From the NCBI GenBank assembly GCA_033032865.1, contig JAWHQI010000257.1, positions 1,426,001-1,490,000 on the forward strand: DNA of 64,000 nt. The letters are read 5' to 3'. Origin of the DNA: Dactylorhiza incarnata. Taxonomy: Eukaryota > Streptophyta > Magnoliopsida > Asparagales > Orchidaceae. Under the pieces are notes generated by a model. The model ran no database searches and had not been told where the DNA came from. It was given only the letters and a program-made list of their open reading frames with translations. The position numbers were made by a program, and so were the translations under genes. The stretch's first letter is position 1, and every line of letters starts with the position of its first letter. Shown piece by piece: positions 18,819-31,456 of the stretch.

Positions 18819-21045
18819 CACCTCACAATTACTAAGGAGCATATGCATCCTTAAATGAAGAAGACTTTGCTAAATTGCATTTGCATATTCTTTTGTAAGC
18901 CACGTGTTTGGGAGAATTACTTTAGAACAATATTATTAGAGCGATGTTATTTGAAAAAAAAAACAAAATTTGTTTTTCTTAATTCTTTTAAAACTTTAGG
19001 CGCAAACCCTTCCTATCTCGAGTTCCCCCCTTTCCGCAACCCTAGCTCTCTCCCGCAGTGCCGCAGGGGGAGAAGAAGAGGCGCAGCTGCGTCCACGCTT
19101 TCGCCGGGAGAAGAAGAGGCTCAATCGCTCAAGGTATGTCGTTGCTAGCAGTCGCATTGTTGCATTGTTGCCCTAGCATCTTTTGCTCAAGCTCCGTCTC
19201 CACCATTTCGCTGTTAGAAGAAGAGTCCCCCATTTCGCATTTTTTGCATCCCCACCGTTTTTTCGGTCAAGCTCCGTCTCCCCCATTTCGCTTAAGCTAG
19301 CAGTCACATTGTTTGGTTTTAGGGTTCCCCATTTCGCATCCCACGTTTCGCATCCGCCAACAATGGCGAGCAGTGATCCCCCCATATTTGGTCATAAGCA
19401 TATTTGGGATTTACTTCTAATTTTAGGCATATTGGTTTATACTCTTTCAAATTTAAGCATAGAGTTTCACTCAGCCCACACATCTCACTCTGAGATGCGC
19501 ATCTCACTCCGAGATGCGCATCTCACTCCGAGATGCGGCTTCCCTATACTGCACAATGTTCATCCATAGGTAATAATTCTCCCGTTCTTGCCTATTGGTT
19601 TTAATTTTAAGCATATTTGGGATTTCCTTCTAAAAAACTCTATATTAGTGATCTAACACATGATATTTGGGTTTTAATTTTAAGCAAATTCATTTTACTT
19701 ATAACACATGATATTAGTGATATTTTTTCTGTTGCTTTTGCCCAGGAATGGAGAACAAATCACAGGAATGCACATTATTTTGAACTAATTAACATGGACT
19801 TATAGACAGAAACACATTTTGTTTTTGTTTTTATAATTGGTCTGCGCCTAACATTTGGGTCCTAAAATTTTTGGGTTTGCACCTAAACGTGGTTTGCACA
19901 TAGCCATAATCGGTTTGCACTTATAATTGCTCTATTATTAAGGTAAAATTAAGGAATTCAGTTAAAACACAAACTTGGGGCGGGTAATCGAAATGTTGCC
20001 AAAATGGAATGGAAGAGTAAAAGTGAAAAAGAAATTATGTAGTGGAAAAGCAGAGGGAGTAATCGAGGGCTCAAAGTGCGGCCGGAAAGGGAGGCGCAGA
20101 GACGATGCCCTAGATGACCATGTTATGAAGCTATGCCAAGAGGACGATGCCCTAGATGATGACATCAAACAACAATGAATGCATACTGAAGCGAATAAGC
20201 GACTAAACCCAGTGAAGTCTGGAATGTTGGATGTCTTTGGGGACAATCATTCGATAACAGAAACTCTAGGAATCAACCCTAATTACATCAAAAGAAATCG
20301 AACATCAACATTTGAAACATTAGATGCGAGTTAATTGGAACATGGCATGTACCAACTCGCATGCGAGTTCGATTGAAAAGAATGAAGGTTAACCTTGCGG
20401 TTACGCTAAAGGTAGAAACAAGTGGCACCCCATATAGACTGAGCAAGGTCTTCTTCATGCTATAAAAATGTAGAAGACGAGATCGACAGATAGTGTTTGA
20501 GAATGCTTCTGAAAGCCATACCCTAAAGGGAGAGGGCACTTGATGAGCTCGTCGGAGCAGGGGTTGATCAAAGGTGGAGGACTTAGGTCCTCTCCCTCCC
20601 CCCCCCCCCCCCCCCCCCAAGAATTTTATAAAATAGACAGTGGATTTGAATTTCTCTCGTCGAGACAATGAATTTTAACTACTTACACGTCAAAAACGGA
20701 GTTCAGATGGGGGAGAAACGGCTCTGACAAGATGAAGGTGTTCAGATTTTTTTTCTAGCTAGAGGAAGACGATGTCTGACACCCCTTGCTGAAATTTTTG
20801 GATCGGCCCTTGCGTCGGAGAGAGGGTATTGTTACGGACCCACGTTGGGGGTTAACATACAAGCGCCGTGCCCCGACACGATCTAATTAGTCGTTTGTAT
20901 TATGTGGCATTGCATCTTTATTTTATGTTATGTTTTAGAAAATAGACCTTGTACCCTTTGGTTTGGTTTGGGCTCAACCCTATATTTGGTTGAGAGTGCC
21001 TTGATGAAAGTATGCATAATTAATTCCAAAACTCTCTCTCTCTAG
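18819..21045. other. Unassigned region
   Basis: No gene I can support. It holds AACCCTAGC-containing, UTR-like sequence at 19010-19140 with a repeated phrase (CAAGCTCCGTCTCC at about 19187 and 19268), three palindromic 19-bp repeats (19482-19538), a 50-bp partial duplication (GACGATGCCCTAGATGA at about 20101 and 20144) and a 21-base C-run at 20598-20618. A possible LTR-like start TGTTACGGACCCACG is at about 20834. Short frames here show no domain. Confidence 0.35.
19482..19538. repeat. 19-bp palindromic repeat, three units
   Basis: ATCTCACTCCGAGATGCGC three times in a row. Each unit junction forms GAGATGCGCATCTC, a perfect 14-bp palindrome. Confidence 0.9.
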
Positions 21046-21228
21046 ACTCTGTTCAGGGAGAGGCCAGAGATCTTGTTGGGAGAACCGAACACTCTGTTCT
21101 GGGAGAGGCCGGAGTCCCTTTTTGGGAGATCCAAACACTTTGTTCAAGGAGAGGCCGGGGTCCTTTTTTGGGAGAACCGAACACTATGTTCTCGGAGTGG
21201 CCGGAGTCCCTTGTTGGGAGATCCGAAC
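21046..21228. repeat. 46-bp tandem repeat, four units
   Basis: ACTCTGTTC(T/A)GGGAGAGGCC-type units start at 21046, 21091, 21137 and 21183, with a partial fifth at 21229. They lie between a possible LTR fragment and the end of E gag. Confidence 0.85.
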
Positions 21229-21431
21229 ACTCTGTTTTGAGGCAAACAATAAAATTGAAAACGACGCTTGTTGTTTGGGCGCATGATAAAATAAATGGCA
21301 CTTGTTTGTTACATTAATGCTAAAAACATGAGATATATATATATATATATGTCGGGTGTCCTGGACGTTCCGCGGGTAGAGAACAGTCTCCTCTTTGGGA
21401 CGGTCGCGCTGGGGATTTCCCCCCTGTTGAG

Positions 21432-22660
21432 TCATTCTTTACCTATTGATTCAGGATCCTTGGTTTGGAGGAATTTTCCAAGGAGTACCAGACGAACGAA
21501 TCGTTCGATTTCTGCGCTCAGTCGCGAACAGCCTTCTGTTTCGTGCCCATGACCTCGATGGTAGTCCCAGTACTTGGATTGATCTCCGGAGTTTATTGTA
21601 AGAGCTCATGGCCTCTGAAGACAGAGATGATTGTGGATGACCATCAATACTTCTGTTCGTAACGTATTGAGTGGGGTGAAAGTTTCGTGTCGGTGGTGCC
21701 CTCTATCTTGGCGGGAGTCTTCCCGAGGCCTGTCGTTCCTCTTTGGTATCGTTGGTGGGTTTTGTTCCCTTTTTCTTGTAAGACTGCCTTTAAATTGTTG
21801 TCGATGTGCTTCAATTGCTTCGTTGGCGGCGATCTGGGTGTCGATCCGTCGAACGAGATCGGGATAGCTAGGTACAGTCTCCTGTATTAGTGCGGAGTGG
21901 AAGCCACTAGGGCGGAGCCCTTCGAGGAAAAACCCTCGCAGGAGCTCCGGTTTTGCTCCAGGAATTTGTCGTGTCTCCGTGGTGAAACGACGGAAGAAAC
22001 CTTTAAGGGTTTCTCCTTCGCTTTGACGGATCCCGGACAGGTGGAGGGGTCTTTGACTATCCGGCGTCTAGCGATAAACTGGTCCGTGAATTGCTGAGTT
22101 AGCTCCGCGAAATCCCTGATTTCTCCTTCCTTCGGGGATAGGAACCTGGTGCGAGTATGTCCTTTTAAAGTCGCCGGGAATGCCTGACACAATAGTGGAT
22201 CTGGGACATTGCAGAGTTGCATCATAATCGCGAAGTGTCTGACGAGCTCCGACGGGTCGCGCGCTCCGTCGTATGTCTCAATTTTTGGGAGCTTGAAGCC
22301 AAGTGGGATTGGATACGCTAGAACCTCAGATGCGAATGGTGAGCGGCGATGAAGTGGGCGAGGGGCCAAAGCGGCACGCTGCCTGGCTTGTTCGTGCTCT
22401 TCAAGAATTATGTCACGAACTTCTTCATGCGTGAACCTTCCAACTGTAGGCTCATGGCTTGCCGCTTCAGGGCGGTTGTGGTGATACTGAGCTTCAGGTC
22501 CTCCGTCAGGACGGGTCCCGCGGTCTTGGACATTCGTACTGGAGAGCTCTCCTTCGGGTTTGCTGATAAGCGAGTAGAGGAGAGCTAAATCAGCATGCCC
22601 CCCCCCCCCCCCCCCCCCCGAGAATTGATCCTTCACTTGTGCGGACGTCTTTTTTGCCAT
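21432..22660 (-). pseudogene. gag: Gag of element E, frameshifted
   Basis: Starts with ATG at 22660 and shares with the gag at 3-860 the blocks LLCQAFPATLKGHTRTRF and FTDQFIARRRIVKDP. A 22-base C-run (22598-22619, read as Gly codons) lies near the N-terminus. A frameshift near 22050 throws the frame into a stop at 21887. In the neighbouring frames homology continues (EAIEAHRQQF, then the knuckle-like HRGHGHETEGC) to a stop at 21432. No pol follows, as in element F. Confidence 0.85.
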
Positions 22661-22775
22661 GATCTCTAGTCACGAGTACCGTTGTGCAGTGAGTACTGTC
22701 TTCAGAGTCTTCTTCAAGCTTTGGGGAAATTCGTTCCCACAGACGGCGTCAAACTATTGCGATCCACTCGAGGCT
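22661..22775 (-). other. 5' leader and LTR end of element E
   Basis: The minus strand reads GTTTGACGCCGTCTGTGGGA just inside the LTR, close to the leader phrase seen in many plant gypsy elements after the primer-binding site. The LTR end continues to 22775 (AGGCT), where element D is inserted. The other side resumes at 37040 with the same AGGCT. Confidence 0.75.
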
Positions 22776-23666
22776 TGATACGCTGAGATTTATTTTTAAA
22801 TGTGTGGCCTTGCTTTCTTCTTTTATTAGAATTCGGCGGCGTTTTCGAAGAGTCCCGCGAGTAATCCTACTTCGAGGAATTACTCGTTATCCTATCGAAA
22901 GATAGAAGTAACGGCCTTTTCCTCTTTCGAAATATCGAAGATTACTCTTTGGCCGCGTCGCCAAAAGCTAAGTAGAAAGGGTTAGAAAGGCTTTATGTTG
23001 AAATTAAAATTGAAAGCTTTTTGAAAATATTGTTGCAACAATTTTTTGAGTAGTTGCAACAATTCTTTAAGAGCGTTTTAAAACTTCTTTTACCTTGAGC
23101 TAGTTGCAACAACCAAAGAGGTGTTGCAACAAATTTTTTAGTGTTTTTAAAAGAGTTTTAAAGAGTGCTTTAGAGAGAAAGCTTTTGGGTTTATGTAATT
23201 ATCCGGACTAAAATCAATAAAGGCAAGTGGACCTTATCGATAGTAGTATAGGATATTTCTTTTGAAATATCAAGGTCGTATTTTTCCAAGGTCGTATCGA
23301 TTATTTCTACTTCTTAGGAACGCGCTATTATTTTATCGAGAAGAGTTTGAAATTGATTTTTATGATTTTATAGAAAAGCTAGTGACGAAAATGATAACTA
23401 TCGCGGGCTTGGTGTGCGTTTAGCAAAAACCAAGAAAAGCGATGAAAAGAAAAAGAACGAAAACGTTAATTTAAAAAGTAGTTTTGCTTAGAATTTTTTT
23501 GAGTTTTATAAAACGATAATGATAACTACGGCGATAATAAGCGATTGAGCGGGTAGCGGAATTAAGCAAAAAGCAAATATATAAAAAATAAAAGACGCAC
23601 TAATTGAAAACTCACGCACTCTACGGAATTAAAATGAAAGCTGTAAATTGCAGAAATTGAAGAAAT

Positions 23667-23834
23667 GCGATCCCTACCCAAATAGGTAGAGGGGAAATAA
23701 ATGCGTGAGCAAGTCCTATCCAAACGGATAGGCGGGAAATAAATGCGTGAGCAAGTCCTATCCAAACGTTTAGGCGGGAAATAAATGCGTGAGCAAGTCC
23801 TATCCAAACGGATAGGCGGGAAATAAATGCGTGA
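23667..23834. repeat. 42-bp tandem repeat in D LTR, four units
   Basis: Units end GGGAAATAAATGCGTGA. Two hold the hairpin CCTATCC-AAAC-GGATAGG. The same array is in the other LTR at 34996-35163. Confidence 0.9.
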
Positions 23835-24587
23835 CGGAAATGGAAACTATTCGATTAAAAAAAAAGCAAACTTTATACTCATACACACACCCACTCTACT
23901 TGAAATTGAAATCTAAATTAAAAGAAAGCAAAAATTTATACTCATACACACACACACTCTACTTTAATGAAATTTAATTAAAAATAAAACAAAACTACAC
24001 TCATACACTCACACACACAACAATAATGAAACTAAGTTAAAAAGAAAAGAAATCTATTCTCATACACACACACACACACTAATAACAAAATGGAAATAAA
24101 AATAACATAACAACTTTTTACTCTCATACACACACACACTTACAAAAAAAAGCAAAAAGAAAGCAAAAACAACAAATGAAAACAAAACAAAACAAAACAA
24201 AACAAAACAAAACAAAAAACTAATTAACCACCTACACTCACACACACTAATAACAAATCATCTAAAAATTACAACAAAGCTAAAAATAAGAAAACTACAC
24301 TCATACACACACACACCCAAATTAAAATGACAAACTAACAAAAATTACAAAGATTACAAAAACTAAAAAAAGAAAGGAAGATAAACACACACACACTTTC
24401 ACAAGAACAAAGAGAAAGTTACAAAATAAGCAAATTTTATTTTATTATCATCATAAAAAGGGTTACAAAGCTAGAGAGAGAGTGCACAAAATTACAAAAA
24501 CACTAAAAACCTTAAACACCAAATGGATCACAACCTCAAGGTTTAATTCTCAAAATTGTGAACCTTCATTACAATGGCCTACCCCCC

Positions 24588-24596
24588 TTATTTATA
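24588..24596 (-). promoter_or_regulatory. TATA box in the 3' LTR of D
   Basis: TATAAATAA on the minus strand followed by GGGGGGTAGG. The copy in the 5' LTR (35908-35916) would drive gag-pol. Confidence 0.6.
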
Positions 24597-25725
24597 GGCA
24601 AAAGAGAGAGAGAGGGAGAGAGAGAGAGAGAGAGGGGGGGCTGGCTGGAAGCATGGCTGGAGGGGTGCAGCTGGCGGGTGTGCTGGAGGGGCGCGGGCAG
24701 GGGGGCAGGGGCGCGGGCAGCAGGGTCGGCGCGGGCAGCAGGGTGCTAGCTGGCGGATCGGGCAGGGCGCGGATCGGGCAGGGCGCGGGCAGGGGGCAGG
24801 TGCTGGCACGGGCGCGGGCAGGCGGGCAGGGGCGCGGGCAGCAGGGTCGGCGCGGGCAGCAGGGTGCTAGCTGGCGGATCGGGCAGGGCGCGGATCGGGC
24901 AGGGCGCGGTTTTAATTCAGCAAAATGTGGCCGCCGGGATTCGATCCTGCGCCACTAAGGAAGACAACCTACACCAAATCCACATGGGCAAGTGGACTTT
25001 GATGTAAACACAAGAACATTTTTATACATATTATATATATTCACAGAATTTTTCTTTTATAAATTAACTTTAATATAAAATAACTTAATAATATCAATAA
25101 TAAAAACGATTTTTATTAACTTAATATATATATAAAAATATTATAATTTTTATTTACATAAATTTTAGATACTTTAAATATTCATTTACATAAATATTTT
25201 TACAAAATTACTTACATAAATATTTACATACTTATTATATAGTTTTTATTTAATATATATATATACTATTATTATTTACATTTTATATACTATACATATA
25301 TATTTATACATGTACATATATTATACATATGAGTATTTTATTATATTTATAACATATTTATTATTCAATATTATTATAATTATTATTATATATATTCTTA
25401 TCATTATTATAATATATATTTTATTATATATCTTATTTATTTATTATATATACATTATGATTATTACTATGTTTATTTATTATATGATACTACTATAATT
25501 ATTATATATATATTTCTATATATTTATATTATATACATAATACTATCTTATTCTCAAATTTATTCTTATATAAGTATAATTACTTATTTTTACAAAATTT
25601 ATATGAATATTTATATACATATAAAAAGAAGTGATTATTTCAATAATTTGCATATTGTATGTACAAAAATACCCAAAATTAGGCTAGAAATTATACTAAA
25701 AATATGCAATATTTTCTATTTATCA

Positions 25726-25740
25726 AACACCCCCATACTT
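25726..25740 (-). other. Polypurine tract of element D
   Basis: The minus strand reads AAGTATGGGGGTGTT immediately before the LTR start TGATAAATAG. Confidence 0.8.
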
Positions 25741-28303
25741 AAGCTTTTGCTATTCCAGAGCAAAAGTAAGGGATACCTATAAGACGTTTAATAAAATTTC
25801 TAATTTACTAAAGTTTTTATTAGATCAAAAGTAAGATCGAAATAAATTTAGGGTATTTAAAGAGGTAAGTCCAAAACTATGAAAGTAATTTAAAAAGAGC
25901 GAAAAAATTTTAGCGAGACTTCTAAAGTTAGCTAAATAGCGTCGATTATTGCAGTCTTTGGTACCTTTTAATTAGAATAGAATTATATAAAACTTTAACC
26001 TTTTTTAAGAAAGTTTTTAAGAATAAATAAAGCCTACTAATTATGCTCTCGCAACTTTTTTAAATTAAAATCTAGGTACAATTTTATTGGCTAAGGGGTA
26101 GGGAAAAAAGGGTAGCCTTGGCAAAAAGAAGAGTGCTTGGATTTAGGGGTGACGGATTGTATCCTCTCACCCCACCTTTTTGGTGGTTTTGCTTTGGTTC
26201 CCAGCGTTGGTTTACGCGGGATAATTGAAATCTTTTCTAAACTTAACCCAATGCCCGTGTTTACGGAATTAAATTCCCATTGACACGGGATTTTTTTAAC
26301 AATATTGGGTGTCTGTGTTTACGGAATCTTTTTATTCCCATTGACACAGGATTTCTTTTAAAACTCCTTCTTTTACTTTTTTATGCCAAGCTAAAGGGGT
26401 GTTTATAAAGGGGGGTTTCAAGAGAAATTCTAGATTAATAAAGAAAGATTTTGAGAGCAAGTTTAGTAGATTAAAAACATTCCTAAAGTTTCACAAGTTT
26501 AGAGTTAGAATAATTGAATCTAAAGATGGTTTGCCAATATAATACAAAAATGAATCTATTTAGGGTAAACCCGAGGTAATGCTAAAAGTTCTGTTCTCAA
26601 ATTAAATTAAGATCGCAAGATTTTCTTTACTACTGAAAATTCCTCGATTTAAATTTTTCAAACTATGAAATAAATAAAATTGATTTAGCAAATCATAAAT
26701 AATGAAAAGCGCTTAGAGATAAAACTAACCTCGCCTTGGGAATAACAAAAAGCTAAGTAGGGGTTTTATTTTATTTTTGGGTTTTTTTGATAAGTTTTTC
26801 AAATATTTTTTTTTGTTTTTAAGATATGATATTTCTTTTGGATTTTTGATTTTCTTTATAACAAAATGCATATATAAATACAAAATATTTTTGATTTTTC
26901 TAAGATATTTTTTTTTTCATCATATTTTTTTTTTGATTGTTTTAATTTTGTTAAAAATATGTACATATATAAAAAAAAGGAAAAAAAAGAAAGAAAGAAA
27001 AGAAAGAAAAGAACATAAATATTTTGGTGTTATGACAAAATTAATTTTGTTATAACAAATTTTTAAGTACTTTTTTTTTCATCATTTTTTTTATTTTGAT
27101 TTATAACAAAAAAAAAAACATAAGTAAATACATATATATTTACATTAATACTAAAAAAGGAAAAAGAAAGACATATTTTTTTTTTGAATGTTATGACAAT
27201 TTTTGTGAATTTTGTTGTAACAAATTTTTTTGTAAAACTTTTCATCTTTTTTTTTTTGTTTTGGATTTTGATTTTATAAATAAGGTTTATTTATATGCAA
27301 ATAAAGACATAAATATAAAACATGTAAATTTTTTTTGGATTTTTCATTTGATAAGGGAGGGGCAAAAATAATTACAAAAAAGAGGGAAAACACGCCCCCA
27401 TACTTAAAACCAACATTGTCCTCAATGTTGAAGGTAAGTGTGAGGAACGAAAATATTTACAAAAAAGACGAAGATTTTAATTACAAGAAAGAAAAAAAAA
27501 TATACAAGAATAGTTACAAAATAAAAAAAGGGACTCCACGAATATATACAAAATTGTTTTTTTGGTTTGTTTTAGTTTTCCGAAATGTACAAAACACGAA
27601 TAAAATACGTATAGAAGAAGTTAAAAGTATATATGTGATCATATATTTTTTTGGGTATGATAAAAATAAATTTTTATCATCTTTTTATGTTATGATTTAT
27701 ATTGTAAATATTTTTTTTTTTTGTTTTGGTTTTAATTTGAAAATGCATGTTTTAAAATATATCTAAATTTTAAGAAAGATAAAATAAAGAAAATAAAGAG
27801 AAAACTTTAAGATAAAAACCAAGGAAGAAATAAGAGAAATAGAAAGGTAAAAGCAACGGGGTTTTCTTGTTTCGAAATATCGACAAAAATCCCCTCTCGG
27901 GTCTGTCGAGTAATCCTACTTTGAGAAACTTCCTATTGTCTTATCTGAAAATTTCCCAAAATTCTTTTTGATTTTCGTTTTAAAGTTTTTGCATTATTTT
28001 ATTTTGTTTTATGTTTTTCTTTGAAAAAAAAGAATGATAATTTAAAATATGCATAATTATTAATATTTTTTTTTTTTTCATTTTATTATTATTATTTATT
28101 TATTTATTATTATTATTTATTATTATTATTATTTATTATTATTATTTTTGTTTAAGTTTTTATTTTTTTGAAATGAAAATTTATTTCATAATTTTTTTTT
28201 TGGTTTTATAAAAAAGAGCGTAATTGGATAAATATGGGGGTGCCTCCCACGAGCGCTTTGTTTACCGTCTCGTAGCTCGACGCGTTGGCGGGGTACGATC
28301 TTT
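25741..28303. other. Long AT-rich non-coding part of element D
   Basis: 2.56 kb between the end of pol and the 3' LTR, where some Athila elements carry an env-like ORF. I see none here, only short AT-rich frames. It holds a 77-bp imperfect duplication (GTGTTTACGGAAT at about 26256 and 26312, each with CCCATTGACAC(G/A)GGAT), long T-runs, and at about 27392 a second copy of the polypurine motif (CCCCCATACTTAA on the plus strand), near ACATTGTCCTCAATGTTG. Confidence 0.7.
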
Positions 28304-31300
28304 TTAGAGGTGGGGGAGGGGTATGGAATTTAACTTCCCTCCCAGATGATCCCCCGCGTGGTAGAGTTTTAGTCGGTGACCGTTAACTTTTAAGTCGCCT
28401 TTTTCCGGGTGGGTGATAAGGACGGTCCCGTATGGCCAAACCTCTTTCACTTGAAAGGGGCCGGACCAACGGGATTTTAGTTTCCCCGGAAAAAGACGAA
28501 GACGTGAGTTATATAGGAGGACGAGATCGCCCGGCGCAAATGATTTTGGAAATTTTATTTTCCGGTCGTGGTAAAATTTCGAGCGTTCCTTATAAAATTT
28601 ATTACTCTCGTAAGCGTTCGCACGCCATTCATCGAGTTCGTTTAATTGGAATTTCCGGTTTTCGACGGTTAAATTATGATCGAGATTTAAAAGTTTTAAC
28701 GCCCAAAAAGCGCGGTGCTCTAATTCTACGGGCAAATGACACGCCTTGCCGTAGACTAATCGATAAGGCGTACAACCGATTGCGGTCTTGTACGCCGTAC
28801 GATATGCCCACAGCGCGTCGTCTAATTTAATCGCCCAATCCTTCCTATTAGTTGAAACGGTTTTTTCTAATATGCGTTTGATTTCCCGATTTACTACCTC
28901 CACTTGGCCGCTTGTTTGGGGGTGATAGGCGGTGGCGAGCTTATGCGTGACGCCATATTTAGATAATATTTTTGCAAACTGGGCGTTGCAAAAGTGCGTT
29001 CCCCTATCACTAACTATTGCGCGGGGCGTGCCGAAGCGAGAAAATAATTTTTTAAGAAAGTTGACGACGACTCTCGCATCGTTGGTGGGGAGAGCTTGCG
29101 CTTCCGCCCACCTAGATACGTAGTCGACCGCTACTAAAATGTAGCGATTTGTATGTGAAGGAGGTAGGGGGCCTATGAAATCTATGCCCCATAAATCGAA
29201 AATCTCGCATTCTAAATAAAAATTTTGGGGCATCTCGTCGCGACGAGAGATGTTACCCGACCGTTGACAGCTATCGCATGCGCTCACAAAAGTGTGAGCG
29301 TCTTTGAAGAGAGCGGGCCAATAAAAGCCCGCCTCCAGCGCCTTCTGCGCGGTCCGGTTGGCTTGATAATGCCCCCCGGCCGGCCCTTCGTGGCAGTGCC
29401 GCAAAATTTGCGCACCCTCCTCGCTCGAAACGCATCTCCGCACGACTTGGTCCGCGCAGACGCGAAATAAGAAAGGGTCCTCCCAAAAGTAATTTTTCAA
29501 ATCAGAAAAGAATTTCTTCTTTTGCTGTTTTGAAAAGTCTTTCGGGAGCACCCGCGCAACTAAATAGTTGGCGTAGTCTGCGAACCAAGGCGAGGGAGAA
29601 GTTTTTAAATTATTTAAAGCTAAAAGACGCTCCTCGGGAAATCGATCATCGATTTCCGGTTCGAAGAGCGCTTCCGCGATTGGGTGTTCTAAACGAGAAA
29701 GGTGGTCGGCCGCTAAATTTTCGGCCCCTTTCTTATCCCGGATCTCTAAATCAAATTCTTGTAATAGGAGGATCCAACGAAGAAGGCGGGGCTTAGCGTC
29801 CATTTTTTCTAATAAATATTTTAGGGCGGAGTGGTCGGTAAATATTATAATTTTTGAAAGCGTGACGTAGAGCCTAAATTTATCTATGGCGAAGACGACG
29901 GCAAGGAGTTCCTTTTCCGTTGTCGTGTAATTAGCCTGTGCGGCCGTGAGCGTGCGGGACGCGTAGTAGATAGGATGAAAATATTTATTAACGCGTTGGC
30001 CTAATACGGCCCCTACCGCTATATCGCTCGCGTCGCACATAATCTCAAACGGAAGGGTCCAATCGGGCGCCACCAGAATGGGAGAATGGATAAGTTTATT
30101 TTTTATGGCAATGAATGCCTCTACGCACGCGTTATCAAAAATAAATGGAGATTCCTTCTCCAGGAGGTGGGTTAGCGGTTTTGTTATTTTGGAAAAGTTT
30201 TGAATAAACCGCCTATAGAAACCCGCGTGGCCAAGAAAACTACGAATTGATTTTATATTTGAGGGCGCGGGGAGTTTTTCAATTATTTCGACCTTGGCCT
30301 TGTCGACCTCCATCCCTCTTTCAGAAATTTTGTGGCCGAGAACTAAGCCTTCTCGAATCATAAAATTACACTTTTCCCAGTTTAAAACCAGGTTCGTGTC
30401 TTCGCATCGTTGGAGGACTCGATCTAAATTTTGGAGGCAGTTTTGGAAGGAGCTTCCAAAAACCGAGAAGTCATCCATAAAGACTTCCATAATATCCTCT
30501 ACGAGCTCTCCAAAGATCGCCAGCATACATCGTTGAAATGTAGCTGGCGCGTTGCAGAGGTCGAATGGCATCCTTCGGTACGCGAAGGTACCGAAGGGGC
30601 ACGTAAAGGTTGTTTTCTCCTGGTCTTCGGGGGAGATAGGAATTTGTAAAAATCCCGATAGACCATCGAGAAAACAATAATAAGGATGACCCGATAGTCG
30701 CTCCAAAATTTGATCGATAAACGGTAACGGAAAGTGGTCTTTGCGGGTGGCATCATTTAATTTTCGGTAATCGATGCACACCCTCCAACCCGTAACAGTA
30801 CGAGTTGGAATTAATTCGTTATGTTCATTTGCCACTACCGTTATACCGCCCTTTTTAGGCACGACATGAATGGGACTAACCCACGTGCTGTCGGATATAG
30901 GGTAGATAATCCCCGCATCCATTAATTTTATTACTTCAGCCTTAACGACCTCCCGCATGTTTGGGTTTAATCGTCGCTGAGGCTGGATGGTTTTGCGGGA
31001 ATTATCTTCTAAGAAGATTTTGTGCGTACAAAAAGAGGGATTTATCCCCCTAATATCGGAAATCTGCCATGCAATTGCATGGCGATGCGTGGACAAAACT
31101 TTAACTAATTCGGAAGTTTCCGAATCAGATAAAGAAGACGAAATAATTACCGGGAGTTTTAAGTCCGCGGCGAGAAAAGCGTATTTTAAATGGTCGGGGA
31201 GTGGCTTAAGCTCCAGGACTGGGGGTTCTTCGTAAGAAGTTGTAATTTTTAAACTTTTAGAATTAAAGGATTCGAAAGACGAATCTGGCGGTAGCTCGTC

Positions 31301-31456
31301 CAAAGGGGCGAGGTCTGCCAAATCCGGTTCGTCTAAAGTTAAAGCGAGTAATTCTACAAGCGAAGAACACTCATCCTCGAACGCGGATTCTAAGTGAAAG
31401 CAAGAATCATCGTTCGATAAGGAATTTCGCATCGAGGGATTAATGAGAAGGGTAAC
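28304..31456 (-). CDS. pol: Pol of element D: reverse transcriptase, RNase H, integrase
   Basis: Open for about 1050 codons, in the same frame as gag-protease and separated from it by a single TAA at 31457-31459. Reverse transcriptase: [20 protein letters not shown] and the catalytic [12 protein letters not shown] usually invariant MPFGLCNAP reads MPFDLCNAP here (near 30565), a change at a conserved Gly. RNase [29 protein letters not shown] and [12 protein letters not shown]. Integrase: zinc site [12 protein letters not shown] with CDSCQRSG, catalytic residues in [18 protein letters not shown] and [10 protein letters not shown], then a GPF/Y-type end ([11 protein letters not shown]). It copies element RNA to DNA and inserts it. 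Complete apart from the stop upstream. Confidence 0.95.
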   Translation of the reverse strand, partial: VTLLINPSMRNSLSNDDSCFHLESAFEDECSSLVELLALTLDEPDLADLAPLDELPPDSSFESFNSKSLKITTSYEEPPVLELKPLPDHLKYAFLAADLKLPVIISSSLSDSETSELVKVLSTHRHAIAWQISDIRGINPSFCTHKIFLEDNSRKTIQPQRRLNPNMREVVKAEVIKLMDAGIIYPISDSTWVSPIHVVPKKGGITVVANEHNELIPTRTVTGWRVCIDYRKLNDATRKDHFPLPFIDQILERLSGHPYYCFLDGLSGFLQIPISPEDQEKTTFTCPFGTFAYRRMPFDLCNAPATFQRCMLAIFGELVEDIMEVFMDDFSVFGSSFQNCLQNLDRVLQRCEDTNLVLNWEKCNFMIREGLVLGHKISERGMEVDKAKVEIIEKLPAPSNIKSIRSFLGHAGFYRRFIQNFSKITKPLTHLLEKESPFIFDNACVEAFIAIKNKLIHSPILVAPDWTLPFEIMCDASDIAVGAVLGQRVNKYFHPIYYASRTLTAAQANYTTTEKELLAVVFAIDKFRLYVTLSKIIIFTDHSALKYLLEKMDAKPRLLRWILLLQEFDLEIRDKKGAENLAADHLSRLEHPIAEALFEPEIDDRFPEERLLALNNLKTSPSPWFADYANYLVARVLPKDFSKQQKKKFFSDLKNYFWEDPFLFRVCADQVVRRCVSSEEGAQILRHCHEGPAGGHYQANRTAQKALEAGFYWPALFKDAHTFVSACDSCQRSGNISRRDEMPQNFYLECEIFDLWGIDFIGPLPPSHTNRYILVAVDYVSRWAEAQALPTNDARVVVNFLKKLFSRFGTPRAIVSDRGTHFCNAQFAKILSKYGVTHKLATAYHPQTSGQVEVVNREIKRILEKTVSTNRKDWAIKLDDALWAYRTAYKTAIGCTPYRLVYGKACHLPVELEHRAFWALKLLNLDHNLTVENRKFQLNELDEWRANAYESNKFYKERSKFYHDRKIKFPKSFAPGDLVLLYNSRLRLFPGKLKSRWSGPFQVKEVWPYGTVLITHPEKGDLKVNGHRLKLYHAGDHLGGKLNSIPLPHL

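Larger units (their letters stand above)
22776..25725 (-). repeat. 3' LTR of element D
   Basis: 2950 bp. Contains a 42-bp tandem array (23667-23834), many CATACACACACAC tracts, a pentamer run (AACAA)n near 24180-24220, a GA-run at 24603-24636 and a GC-rich stretch (24640-24910). It then ends in very AT-rich sequence from 25020. Confidence 0.97.

Noticed and set aside
18985..19400. Possible first exon and 5' UTR of a host gene (AACCCTAGC, then ATGGCGAGCAGTGATCC at 19363)
   Set aside because: The frame soon ends, no downstream exons with recognisable domains follow, and the area is full of small repeats.
24482..24958. 158-codon plus-strand frame, repeated at 35802-36278
   Set aside because: Lies inside the D LTR across a GA-run and GC-rich repeats. 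The two copies are simply the two LTRs.
24920..24960. tRNA-like T-arm sequence GGGATTCGATCC
   Set aside because: No acceptor stem or anticodon arm can be built around it. It is a part of the LTR.
26777..27766. Short Phe/Ile/Lys/Asn-rich frames in the AT-rich part of element D, considered as env-like or membrane proteins
   Set aside because: The apparent hydrophobic segments come from T-runs. The frames are short, without signal peptide plus domain order, and open on both strands.
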